Both the position numbers and the translations under genes were made by a program. Of a stretch of 64,000 nt of DNA, positions 49,639 to 59,949 are shown one piece after another. Within the stretch, counting starts at the first letter, position 1; each line of letters begins with the position of its first letter. The stretch is from Cerrena zonata (lineage: Eukaryota; Basidiomycota; Agaricomycetes; Polyporales; Cerrenaceae), in assembly GCA_038087015.1 (NCBI GenBank), contig JASBNA010000010.1, forward strand, positions 186,001 through 250,000, in the 5' to 3' direction. The notes beneath the pieces were generated by a model, which was given only the letters and a program-made list of their open reading frames with translations, made no database searches and was not told the DNA's origin.

Positions 49639-50601
49639 TTAGTTCAGCGGGTGTGACCTGTGACCACCTGGGACACAGTTCAGGGCTCCCAAAAGTCCAC
49701 CAGCGAAAAAAGCACACGTGCGGTGCTCAATCTCTTCTGGGGTGACAACCTTCTCCAATGATCCGACATCAATCTCAGTGAGTATGCGACTCTGGTCGGA
49801 AAGCCAACTCTCAAGCATGGCAGGATCTACATAGGAAATGAATGCTGAAACTTCATCAAAACAAGACAATTGGTAAACAAACATACCCAAGCGATAGGTA
49901 GATCCATCACGGTAGTGAATGAACAAGTAGTCAATTTGAGCTAGATCTTCATCTAGGAAATAAGGAGGGGAACCATCCTGTTCTTCTTTGAAGACAGCTC
50001 CGACGATTCCCCCAAGAAAGGCTTCTTCCAAGGAGAACCCCGGCTCTAATATTGACTTCTCCCGATTAGAGGTCCAATAACAATGAGAATATGGGAAGTC
50101 GGATGTGGTTTTAGTGGCTGGGTTGATATTATATGCGACATTGACTGAGGCATGACCTATATGATGTACGATGATCATGAAAGCCATGAACTTGAGGAGG
50201 AGACGGTTTTGGTCGCTCGTGGTTTCCGCTTCCATAGCTTCAACCATACGTCCATGAATGTAGATTTCAGGTTTGATCGGTTGTCCATGGTGACAATACG
50301 TCTCCATAGACGTCACTTTGTGACTTGGAAACTCATTGGCGATTGCAGACTTGACAATCTCAACCAATTTTCCCAACTCGATATCAGAAGGAGGAGGGAT
50401 CCAGGGAGGGCAATCCTCTCGTAAGAGCAGAGTTAGGGCAGTTGTGAATATCTCAGTATGGGTGTCGAGAAGAGCATGCTGTATGCTGGGTACCATCGCT
50501 TGGATAGAGTTCATGGCTGTATATTGACTGAGTAAAGGGAATGTAACTTTCTTTAAGAGGGGGTTCTGTAATGAAAGTAGAAATGGAGACACCTTATACA
50601 T
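49639..50601 (-). CDS. Uncharacterised H-x3-H family protein B
   Basis: Two exons, 50601-49887 and 49826-49639, separated by a 60-nt intron (GGTATGT...TATGTAG) that happens to be open in frame. The spliced product has about 300 residues. It is a paralogue of the 18904-20502 gene. Shared features in order: HALLDT near the N-terminus, IHGRMV, a hydrophobic helix ending VHHIGH (first His of the H-x3-H at nt 50166), EFP/DFP, EPGFSLEEAFLGGIVG, VFKEE, PP, YRDGSTYRL, TPEEIE and RTCAFFAGG. The intron lies at the same residue and in the same phase (phase 1, just after DGSTYRL) as in protein A. It lacks the long charged tail. The start could also be ATG 50514, which better matches the N-terminus of protein A. 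Confidence 0.75.
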   Translation of the reverse strand: MYKVSPFLLSLQNPLLKKVTFPLLSQYTAMNSIQAMVPSIQHALLDTHTEIFTTALTLLLREDCPPWIPPPSDIELGKLVEIVKSAIANEFPSHKVTSMETYCHHGQPIKPEIYIHGRMVEAMEAETTSDQNRLLLKFMAFMIIVHHIGHASVNVAYNINPATKTTSDFPYSHCYWTSNREKSILEPGFSLEEAFLGGIVGAVFKEEQDGSPPYFLDEDLAQIDYLFIHYRDGSTYRLGMFVYQLSCFDEVSAFISYVDPAMLESWLSDQSRILTEIDVGSLEKVVTPEEIEHRTCAFFAGGLLGALNCVPGGHRSHPLN

Positions 50602-50803
50602 CTGAATAGATTCAGTGGGAACGCCTGCGCCAAACAATCACAAACTCCCTTTCGAAGATCAAAAATTACTCAGCACCGTGAGTTTGAATATACAACTTGT
50701 CTCAAAGAGCCACACGAGTAGGACAGTTGCGATAGCCTGTCGATTCTCGAATGCAATCAGTCAGAAGGTTCGATCGTAAGTAGTACATTAGTATCGAATA
50801 CAA

Positions 50804-52873
50804 TTAAACAGCCTCCCGTTTTCGTGGTGTCGCGCGCAGGATATCATCCACACTGCAGGAAAAGCGTCAGTTCATTGCCTCGCCACCTCGCCACAACTAG
50901 GTAGTACTTACCGAAGGATCATCTCTGCAGCCTCGCTTGCGCTAAGGACAACTTGTCTCTTCAACTTGTAACTCTCCGTGACCCCAAGTTCCTTCATGGA
51001 GCCGATGATACCCTCATTCATGTCTATGATGCCATGATCAGCAAACAGAAGTTAGAATTTTAGATGCGAAACAAACTTACTCAAACCAGCATCAGCCTGG
51101 CCCTCATAATGAGCCGCCCTGAGTTTGGAAACCAAATCTGACGAATCATATCCCGCATTATCGGCAAGGATGGTAGGGATTTGACGGAGTGCATGACCGA
51201 AAGATTCAACAGCAATAGCCTTCTTGCCTTGTACTTTTCTTGCTTCCTCCTCGACGGCACAGCTCATGAGCATCTCGGAGCAACCGCCACCGAGAACGAC
51301 TCGAGTCTCTTTGACAGTTTGAGAGAGGACGGAAAGAGCATCGTGGAGCGATCGCTCAGCTTCGTCGATCATCTGGTTGGTTGAGCCTCGGAGGACGACT
51401 GTGCAGGCTTCTCCGGCTGCGACACCGGAGAATTTGATCAACTGCAAAAAATGGAGTTAGACATGTGGCATGTTGGAACGAGTTAGACTGACCTTGTCTT
51501 CACCAATCATGATCTCTTCGATGAGATCACACCTTCCGAGCTTGACGAGATCGGGTCTCTCGAAAGTACTTGCGATTTCTCCACCAGTAACTAGCGACAG
51601 ACGCTCAACACCCTCAAAGTCGGCGTGCTCGATGGTCAGGATGCCCTTCTCGGAAAGCAGTGATTCGGGATAGTTGTAAATCAACTGTCGGTTGACAAAG
51701 ACGTTGATTCCGTGTGTAGCAATCGCGTCAACCTTAGCTTTCATTTTTTCCTAGAAGTCGAAATTAGAAAACATTTGTGAAGAGGCAAGCCTTGATACAT
51801 ACCCGCTCAGCCCGTTCCAGTTCGGCGAGCTTACCGGTCCCGTCGACCTTGAGTCGGGCACCAAAGATTTTGATCTTGTCAGTGTCCATTGCTGTGGAAT
51901 TTATAAGCTTGCGAATACACTATTTTACTGTCTGACGCACAGGTATTAGCAATTAGAATCTTGGCATTTTCTAGTCGTTTGGGACAGTTGACACCAATGG
52001 CCTTGTCAAGAATGAAGCCTGAAATACAGGTCATATGAGTCCTTGGTATACATGCGACGAGATGGAATACAGACCCTCATCGAGATATGAGTCTTCGAGT
52101 TTTCCTCCGACCTTCTTGATGATCTGAATATGTTCGAGATCGGTCGAACCCTATTGTATGCATGTAAGCACTCAAGCGTATGAGCTGGTTTTTTGTTGGT
52201 CACACCTTCAATCGTAGAACTGCATCAACTGCAAGGTTGGCAAAATACTCCTTGCTTTGCGACAGAACTTTTGACGACAAAGTCGTCCTAGCAATATTGA
52301 AGAGATCTTGTCGGAATTGGGCAGTATCCTGCCTGATAACGATCACACTTAGCGGCCTACTAGGCAAAAATATTTGAGAATGACATACTTGTGATCCACC
52401 GCAGCCTTCTCTAAAGCACCTAACGCAGCAGCACTCGCAATCCGATATCCCTCTACGATAGTTTGAGGATGAATCTTCTGCGCAATCAACTTTTCCGCTT
52501 CCCGCAAAAGCTCCGACGCAAGAACAGTGACACTAGTGGTACCATCACCAACTTCATCGTCCTGCACTTTCGAGATGTTTACTAGGATCTTGGCAGCAGC
52601 GTTATCCAATTGGATGGACTTGAGGATCGTAGCACCGTCGTTTGTTACGTTGATATCTCCGGTAGAGCCTGACTGGAGAATTTTGTTCATGCCCTTGGGC
52701 CCAAGCGTTGATTTTACGAGATCACCGAGTGCGAGTGCACCGACGAACGATGAGAGACGGGCATTTTCCGCTTTCTCTTCTGTAGCCTGTTAGAACGCGT
52801 TAAATTGTCTTTACGTACTGATTGAAAGACGCGTCGTGGGACATACCTCGGCTCCAAAGATATGCATAGACAT
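50804..52873 (-). CDS. CCT2: T-complex protein 1 subunit beta (CCT chaperonin)
   Basis: Ten exons: 52873-52847, 52786-52389, 52332-52206, 52150-52075, 52018-51941, 51891-51803, 51750-51493, 51441-51081, 51023-50912, 50852-50804; 524 residues, frame intact. CCT2 is one of eight subunits of the cytosolic group II chaperonin that folds actin and tubulin. Family motifs: [34 protein letters not shown] (ATP site with catalytic Asp), [34 protein letters not shown] and [20 protein letters not shown] identifies it as beta rather than another CCT subunit. The start exon is only nine codons (MSMHIFGAE), and the ATG is supported by the downstream splice. Confidence 0.94.
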
Positions 52874-53164
52874 CGTTGACTGTTGTAAGTTTGACGATGT
52901 AGATGCTGGGTTTGGTCAAGGAGCACTCAATGTTCTCGATCCAAGCACGATCTCGAATTTACATTACGCACTCGGAGCACGTGCGGATTAGATAAGATTA
53001 GATCCAGCGTTGTGACGATTACTGGCATTGTGGCAGTGGCAATGGCATCTTAAACTTTTGTACTACAGGCTACTCAACTTTCAAGCTTCAAGTTAGCTCT
53101 TTGCGATGTACCATACTAGCCTTACAAATATTGTGGTCGAGCCAAACCATTACCACAAAAAGGG
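52874..53164. other. Short spacer upstream of CCT2
   Basis: CCT2 promoter (minus strand), less than 300 bp from the next plus-strand frame. A GCACGTGC palindrome at 52978-52985 (CACGTG core) could be a bHLH binding site. Confidence 0.45.
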
Positions 53165-53990
53165 ATGTCTGCCCTTTCCGATCTCATGCTGAATGAACTC
53201 ATGCTGCTGGAGGACAAGGTCCTTCAACTTCTTCGAAGCCGTTGCGAGGAAAAAGCTCTTTATGCTGATCAACGATGGACCAAAATGTCGGGATATATGA
53301 GCGAGCACGAACCCGAAGGAATCGCGTCCGAGTCTGTTCCTGCTATTGGCCATTGCATTTCCACAGTATTCCAAAGTGATGCCAAAACAAACGGAGAAGT
53401 ACATGATTGAAGGTGATCTAATACGGGGAAAGCCACCAGCATGTTGACTTGGTGAAAGGTGTCTGGAATGTTATACCTAACAGGGCCCATCACTCCACTG
53501 GTATGGCCTACCAGACACATTGACTTCAGCATCCTTTCTACGGAGCGTACCAGATGATCTTTCGGTGGAAATAGACCAATATTCACAGAGCCTTCGAGTT
53601 CAAGAAAAGGTACATATCCCCATTTTCTTACGTTGTGTTTCGCTCGAATTTATGATCGCTCCGGGCTGCATTTCTCTTCTCTATGGACCTGAAACGTACG
53701 GGCCGGCTGATTGTGGATTCGGCACAATGCTACAGTGTTATGCAGGACCGAACCTCACTACTGTGGTTTATAATCACATCATAGTGGAGGTACCAGATCC
53801 CTATCTCGAGAATGCACCCTCTGTGGCTTTTTCTAACTTGGAACCATTCCGGCCACCGACATTTTCTACTTCAGATGTAACCGAGATATCTTCTCGTGAT
53901 TCCAATTGGGACTTCAAGATAGCTCCACTTTCTCTGGTATATGTTAACTCTACTAGTTGCTCTAAAGGGTACCCTTCTATTTATGGGTGA
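53165..53990 (+). CDS. Uncharacterised short gene, structure uncertain
   Basis: A first open frame (53165-53410) codes for a helical, charged segment (LLEDKVLQLLRSRCEEKAL). A second (53520-53990) codes for VPDDLSVEIDQYSQSL and, further on, LYGPETYGPADCGFGTM and VEVPDPYLENAPS. Between them the stretch 53441-53517 is open (HVDLVKGVWNVIPN) with a plausible acceptor at 53440. No single path of introns joins all three cleanly in frame. The composition looks protein-like and there are few repeats. I do not recognise it; it may be a real gene with mispredicted introns or a decaying copy. Confidence 0.35.
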
Positions 53991-54245
53991 CGAAGTCTTA
54001 GAGGGATCTTATGAACTCTCCCGAAGAGTCTGGTATGGAGGAATCTACTCATGATACTATCTAGGACGTAAATCCATTCTTCTGGATCCCTCCATGTATC
54101 TGCATTACCCAAAATGAGCCGGGGGATGTTCTCTGCGAGGCTACCTCGACGATACCAAGAAGCTCTGGTATCATCTCCGCGAAGTCCACTCAAATGCTGA
54201 GATCGACCCCCTTGCTCAATTTCAATGGTTCAAGGACAAGTTTCA
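53991..54245 (+). pseudogene. Possible gene remnant downstream of the 53165 gene
   Basis: A protein-like stretch at about 54148-54245 (codes for DDTKKLWYHLREVHSNAE and FQWFKDKFQ) ends at a good donor (GTACGT). An upstream piece (YLGRKSILLDPSMYLHYPK, about 54058-54114) ends in TGA, and an in-frame join of the two is blocked at the GGGGG run at 54120-54124. It is either part of the preceding gene with an indel, or a relic. Confidence 0.3.
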
Positions 54246-55193
54246 GGTACGTTATGTCAAGAAATAAGCAATCTGTCACTGTGTCAGACTAATGACCCTT
54301 TCTCTGATCTGTTTCCAGAAGGTCTTGCCTTATTAGGAGGTCCTCCTTCCTAATTAAGAGTACGTAGTATCGCATTCCTTGTCATGGTTGGTTGTATTTT
54401 CTTCTGTCACAATTTGATCTTCTATTCTAAAATTTTCAACGTCTGAGCATATAAGTAGCGATATGAGATCTCAGAGCTCGATCGTGAGGAATATCAACAT
54501 ATAAATATCAGTTGTATCCGAGTCGCTGGTTGGTGTTCACTCTCCCCTTTCCCTCCTCTTCTTCCCTTGCTTTATGAGACTATGCTCGTTAGAACGATCA
54601 CATTCGTCTCCTAACTCTTGTAATTTCAATCGAGCATACATCATTTTTTTGCCTGCATCCGACGTGTCTCAAGGATACTGGTGAGGGGTATTATGATAAC
54701 CTATTACTTATCCCGTATTCAATTATTTATATCCTAGACATTGCTGCTCTATTCGAGCTCACACCTATTGTCGTTGAACGTTGAACATTCAAGTACAGGG
54801 GGAATTATTTCTCACATTCGCTAAATGGGGGGATATATAACATCAAAGAAATCAACATTTAAAATATCGAGATGGAAAACATATGTCTGTATAGACCTGT
54901 TTGTCCTAATGTTCGATGTTCAATAGAAACCTGTAATATGTCCTTTCATTATTTTCTTAAAGTTCCACGGTGTACACTGCAGTCTGCATGAATTTCATTT
55001 TAGCCAACACGGTCACGTGTAACGAACGCGCAAAGTTCAACATGACGCCAAAGTCGAACTTGTCTGTGACGCTCATGTACCCACCCATCCTTCGCGTATT
55101 TTCGTTTATAATTGGGTCAAGCCCTTTCGCCTAACATCATTCGACATCGAGAACACCTACGAGCCCAGTTAGCAAGATCAACCGTCACCACCA
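54246..55193. other. AT-rich intergenic region
   Basis: No gene or clear repeat. The last 150 bp should be the promoter of the coiled-coil gene. Confidence 0.6.
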
Positions 55194-58100
55194 ATGTGGT
55201 CGAAATTGACCAGTGCCATCAAGCGGCCTGGCACACCGAGCCTAAGCCCCGAGGATGCTGAACCTCCATCTTTACATCCAGATGTTATGGGTGGTGTCTA
55301 TGAACGCCATCCAAACCTGTCGGTTTTCCACCAAGATGCTTCTGAAGTCCCATTCCCATCGCCGAGTCCTCCACCATCACCTTCGAAACGCAAGGGTCTT
55401 CTCAAACGAATATCCAAGAACCCGTTCGTCGAGCATGAGGCAACGTCACAACCTCCTCGACCTAACATAAGCATACCCAAGAAAGTTAAGTCCTCTATCC
55501 ATAGTACTTCGACAGGTGCGTGCTGCCCTCCCAGTCCTCACAGAAGTTTGTTCTGACGCCCATGTTGGGATTAAGGTTCTGATATTTCAGTCTATCGCTC
55601 TGCAGAGCGGCCCTCAGAGGATACCGCACGACCCTCGGTCGACAGCCTGAGGCCTCCTACCACCCCTATCTCTGAATCGAAGTTTGGCTCCTTGCGCGCC
55701 ATCTTGAAACCTTCACTTGGGAGCAACTCGTCCGGTAAGTTATCAAATCATTGTCTAGAGGTCTTACTTCCCTGACACTGAACGCAGCATCAGAGTCGTC
55801 TCTCCGACTAACAAACCCCACCGCCCGACCTAACGACGACGCACTCCCACCTGCGACACCCACATCGGAATACAAATTTAGCTCTTTAAGGTCGATCCTG
55901 AGACCAGGAAACACTCCTGGAACAGGTCAAAGTGTCCGCTTTTTCTCCAGAGATGCCTACAAAATCATCACGCCGGATATCAGCAGTGCAAGCGAGCTGG
56001 AGGATCCAGGTATCGAAGGACGGTTCCGGCGAGGACCGCTTATACGTCCTGCTGTTCAGGAACTCTTTAGTCCCATCCAAAACGAGGCTCCCCCGACGCC
56101 TATTTCGCCTATCGGCTCTGACAGTCTAATGCTACCCTATGCCACCTCCGAATGTCGGCAATATTTTTGATATTTCTAGCGATAGGGAGCTGCCCACGAT
56201 TCCTGTTTCCGGAGGAACATCGCTACTAGCTGAGGCAGTCGAGATCTCAGAACCAGAGGACGGTTCGACTGTACTCAAACTTCCTGAAGCCACGGATGTC
56301 ACGGAGCAGCCTGATCGTGCTATCACGCCCTTCAAAGATTATTTGCAATCCACTGCCGAACGTTCTACTCCTACCCACGATCGAAGCCAGTCGTTCAGCT
56401 TCGGCCAGACCGTCTTCCATTCACTTGGATCAGGGTTCTACCTCTACTCCAGCTAATGATGCTGTCAAGACGAAAGCGAAGCATAGTCGCAGTCGTGCCG
56501 TGAGTGACACCGTCTTCCAAAACATGATCCTCAGTCCTTCAGGTACCACTACGCCGCAAGAAGGTAAAATTCCAGAGGCGGAAATAAACGACACCTCAAC
56601 CGCGCTTGTTGTCATGGGTTCACCCGAGAAGGAGAAGGATCCTTTCGGGGCTCATGCCACGACATATTATACCCCTGGGACCATGCTTCCTCCTTCTCCG
56701 CCCATGAGCACTCACACGCGGAAAGCCTCGAGAGAAGAAGACATCATATGGTCTCTTCGCACGCAACTCGCCTTGCAGTCCGAGCTCTGTGCTCAGTTCG
56801 AACTCGATCTTGGTGCGAGAGATGAGTTGGTTCAGACTCTCTCGGAACGGTTAGCGGATACAGAGAGGGAGTGTGAACGGAGAAAAAATGTCGTTCGCAA
56901 TTGGCGCAAGCGTGTTGCTGATTTAGAGAAGTGTGTTCGAGGTCTTGAAGAGGAGGTTGACAGGAGTCGAGAGGAGAGCATGGAACGAAGTGTCATGGAC
57001 GAAGCGAGTGGAGAAGCGTTGAGGATGCTTCATCGCCAGATTAGTGATCTGGAACGGGAGAAGAACGAGAACGAGAGACGAGAGAGGGAGGCGAAGGAGG
57101 AGCTCGAAGCGAGGATACGAGAACTGGAGAAGGTGAAGATGGAGTTGAAGCAACGGGATCAGAGTGAGAGGGAGTTGGAGGCTGGTATCCGAGCTGCGAG
57201 GGAGGAGATGGATAGTATGGGAATGCCACTTTCACCTCCTCGTCACTCCCAGGTCCGAAACGATGACCAGAGAGAGGAGATGAGGGACCTGTTGCTCAAG
57301 TCCGAGGCGCACACTGCCGCCCAGGCTGCTTGGGAAGAGGAACGTACAGCTCTTCTCGAAGCAGACGGTGTCATGCGTCAAGACCAAGTTGAACTCCAGT
57401 CTCAACTTACCGATGCTCGCGAAGAGATTCTGCGCAGAGAGCAGGAAATGGCTCTACTCCGAGCGGAATTGGAGGCTCAGTGGAAAAATACCGAGAAATC
57501 GGGTGAAGAGTTCGAAAAGATCAGGGCGGAGAGACAGCAGTTGGAGAAAGAGAGAGACGAGTTGAAGGATGAGGTGGACGCGCTCAGTGAAAGGATTTCG
57601 ACGATGGAGTTGGAGTCGGACGATACCGGGAGTAGGAAGGAAGAGATCGAGAAGGAGCTCGAGGAAGCGTGGAGAGCGAAGGACGAGGCTGAGCAACAGA
57701 GGGAAGAGGTTAGCCATTTCTCTCTTTGCTTGATGTTTGACCATATACTAACATTTTACGGTAGCTTGAAGCACACCTCCGTGTCGAGGAGGAACATGCT
57801 GATGAGCTTACTCGTGCCCTTCAGGAGCGCGAAGACCGCGTTACTGAGCTAACTCAAGAGCGCCGTTATGCCCAAGAAGGTCTCACTCGCATGCAAGAAA
57901 ACCTCCGTCAGCGTGATGCTGAGCTTGCTGAGCTTACCTCCCGCCTTCACCAACGGGATATTCAAGTTGAAGAACTCCACTCTGAGATTTCCCGTGTTAA
58001 GCGTGATCATGCACGTACCGTCGACGAGCAGAGCCGTAAACTTAGCGAAGTGGTCGCGAGAGAGGTTGAGGCTCGTGCCGCGATGGAACAGATGCTCAGA

Positions 58101-58986
58101 GGAAAGGTGGAGACTGATGTCATGCAGGGCACTTTGAAGGAGAGAGTGGAGATGTTGCAGGGTGAGGTCGAGAGACTTCGAAGACAAGTACATGAGTTGC
58201 AGCAGGAAAGCGCGGACAAGGAGGTCAAGCTTACCCAGATGTCGAAGCAACGAGCGCAAGACAAGGAGGACCTACAAGGTCTCAACATTGCCCTTGACTC
58301 GAAGCAGCAAGAGCTTGAATTGGTAAGTTGACCCGGAAGCAAGTACTCGCTCATAGGATTCAAACTGATCCCGATTTTGACAGTTAAAGAGGCGCGTTGC
58401 GACTACAACCGGTCGCACCTCGGCAACTACTACTCCTGCTACAGCTTCCAAAGCGCCTTACCGACGCGAATCGTCTATCTTCGGGACCCCCAGTGCCTCT
58501 CGCCCACCGTCTGTTCTCTCTGATACTGGTAGTGTCACAAAAGAGCGAAAGAACAGTGATCCACCGTTGGCTGCGAAGGCCGCTCTTGCTCGCTCTGTGC
58601 GACATAACACATCTGCTTCCGTTTCTGGATCAACACCCACTGCAAACCGGAAGCGAGTTGATGGTGCAATGGGCCCTCCACCTCTCAAACGCACCTCTTC
58701 CCTCGCACAATCAACGACGGCCACCCCTACTAGAATACCATCTAATGGCTCCACAAGTTCTGCCTCCAGTTTCACTCGATCTACTAGTGCAACACCTACC
58801 ACAAGTACCGCACGCAGAGCGACTATTTCTCATGCCTCTGCTTCGATGAAGTCTAAACCCAACGGTACAAGTCGCGACTCTCTTACGGCCGGCAGTGTCA
58901 GCTCTGTCAGTGAAGAGGACGAGAAAGAGAACATCGCAACACCCGTACAGAAGGCGACGCGTCGTATGAGCGCAGTTCCTGCATAA
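55194..58986 (+). CDS. Long coiled-coil protein with two apparent frameshifts
   Basis: Exons: 55194-55515, 55591-55734, 55788-57708, 57765-58322, 58384-58986; about 1181 residues once two surplus bases are allowed for. The N-terminus is Pro/Ser-rich and basic (PSPSKRKGLLKRISKNPF). A short motif occurs twice: ESKFGSLRAILKPS (nt 55675-55716) and SEYKFSSLRSILRPG (nt 55866-55910). The second is followed by SVRFFSRDAYKIITPD. From about residue 520 to 1000 it is a heptad-patterned coiled coil (QLALQSELCAQFELDLGARD, LEEEVDRSREES, LQGEVERLRRQVHELQQES). The C-terminus is Ser/Thr/Ala-rich and basic, like microtubule-binding tails. The frame breaks at 56135-56137 and at 56427-56428. With one base removed at each, exon 3 ends in phase 0 exactly as the next exon requires. 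A cytoskeletal or spindle-pole role is guesswork. Confidence 0.8.
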
Positions 58987-59949
58987 CTTCCCGACTCTAA
59001 TTGCATATTCACCCCAAGCTTTCATCTCTGTTCTGCATCTTCATTAGGTTATGTATTCGCTAAGATATAAACGCATTGACATCTTGCATCGGGATATCTC
59101 TCCCTCACTTAGTTTTCATTTATTTTTATGGACTTTCGGCTGCCTGTCCCATGTTTTCAAACCCCCTGATCTCTTGTTTTCTCTTGTTTTGTGGCATAGC
59201 TTTCGACCAGTAGTCAGTAGTACCTATGCACTTCGCTCTCGCATTGTTCATGCTATGTTTTCCCCTCACTCGGTGCTCACCGATATGCATTTTCCCCTCT
59301 TACCACAATCGATGTCGTTTGTATTTTAGCAAAGCTTTATGTCAATACAGCTCAAGCAGTAACCTCACACAGTATTATTTGTGCTCGAGATTGAGAATGA
59401 AAGTAAACTAGTTGCGTGTGGTAGCGAGGATATCTTATACATACACTTGCGGTTACGATGATAATGTAGACAAATGTGTAGGAAAGCATTCCCTTCAGGA
59501 ATTATAGGACAATCCCCTGCTGTCAGGGATGTCGCTTTTGTGTCATGTCAAACCAGAACAATTATTGTAGGAGGGTAAAGTGTATAACGCAATGCTAAAG
59601 CTGAAGAATGATTGAGGAGCAGAGTGTGTGTGGAATGTGTGAGAATTTAGAACCCATGGATACATTGGATAATTGAAGCGAGGGTGAACGTAGACAATAC
59701 GGGAAGTGTAAGGAAATCAAGACGGAAGAACAACAAACGACGACGATAACAAACATATAGGCAGAACCATCTTTAACTGCCGTAAACTCTAATCGTGTAA
59801 CACATAACAAAGGTTCTCCCTCCTTCAGAGGGGCATAATCATACCGATCGTCACAAACGTAGGAATGCAAAAGTAAAAACAGAGTGATGCTAGAAAACAA
59901 GGAGAACTAAAAAGAAGAGGAAATTGGTCCAACATCGTCAAGGGGGAGC
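58987..59949. other. Convergent intergenic region / 3' UTRs
   Basis: T-rich 3' flank of the coiled-coil gene and A-rich flank of KAP95. No gene seen. Confidence 0.65.

Noticed and set aside
58397..58849. Alternative plus frame and antisense frames over the coiled-coil C-terminus
   Set aside because: Shadow frames of low-complexity Ser/Thr coding sequence; the splice from 58322 to 58384 supports only the annotated frame.
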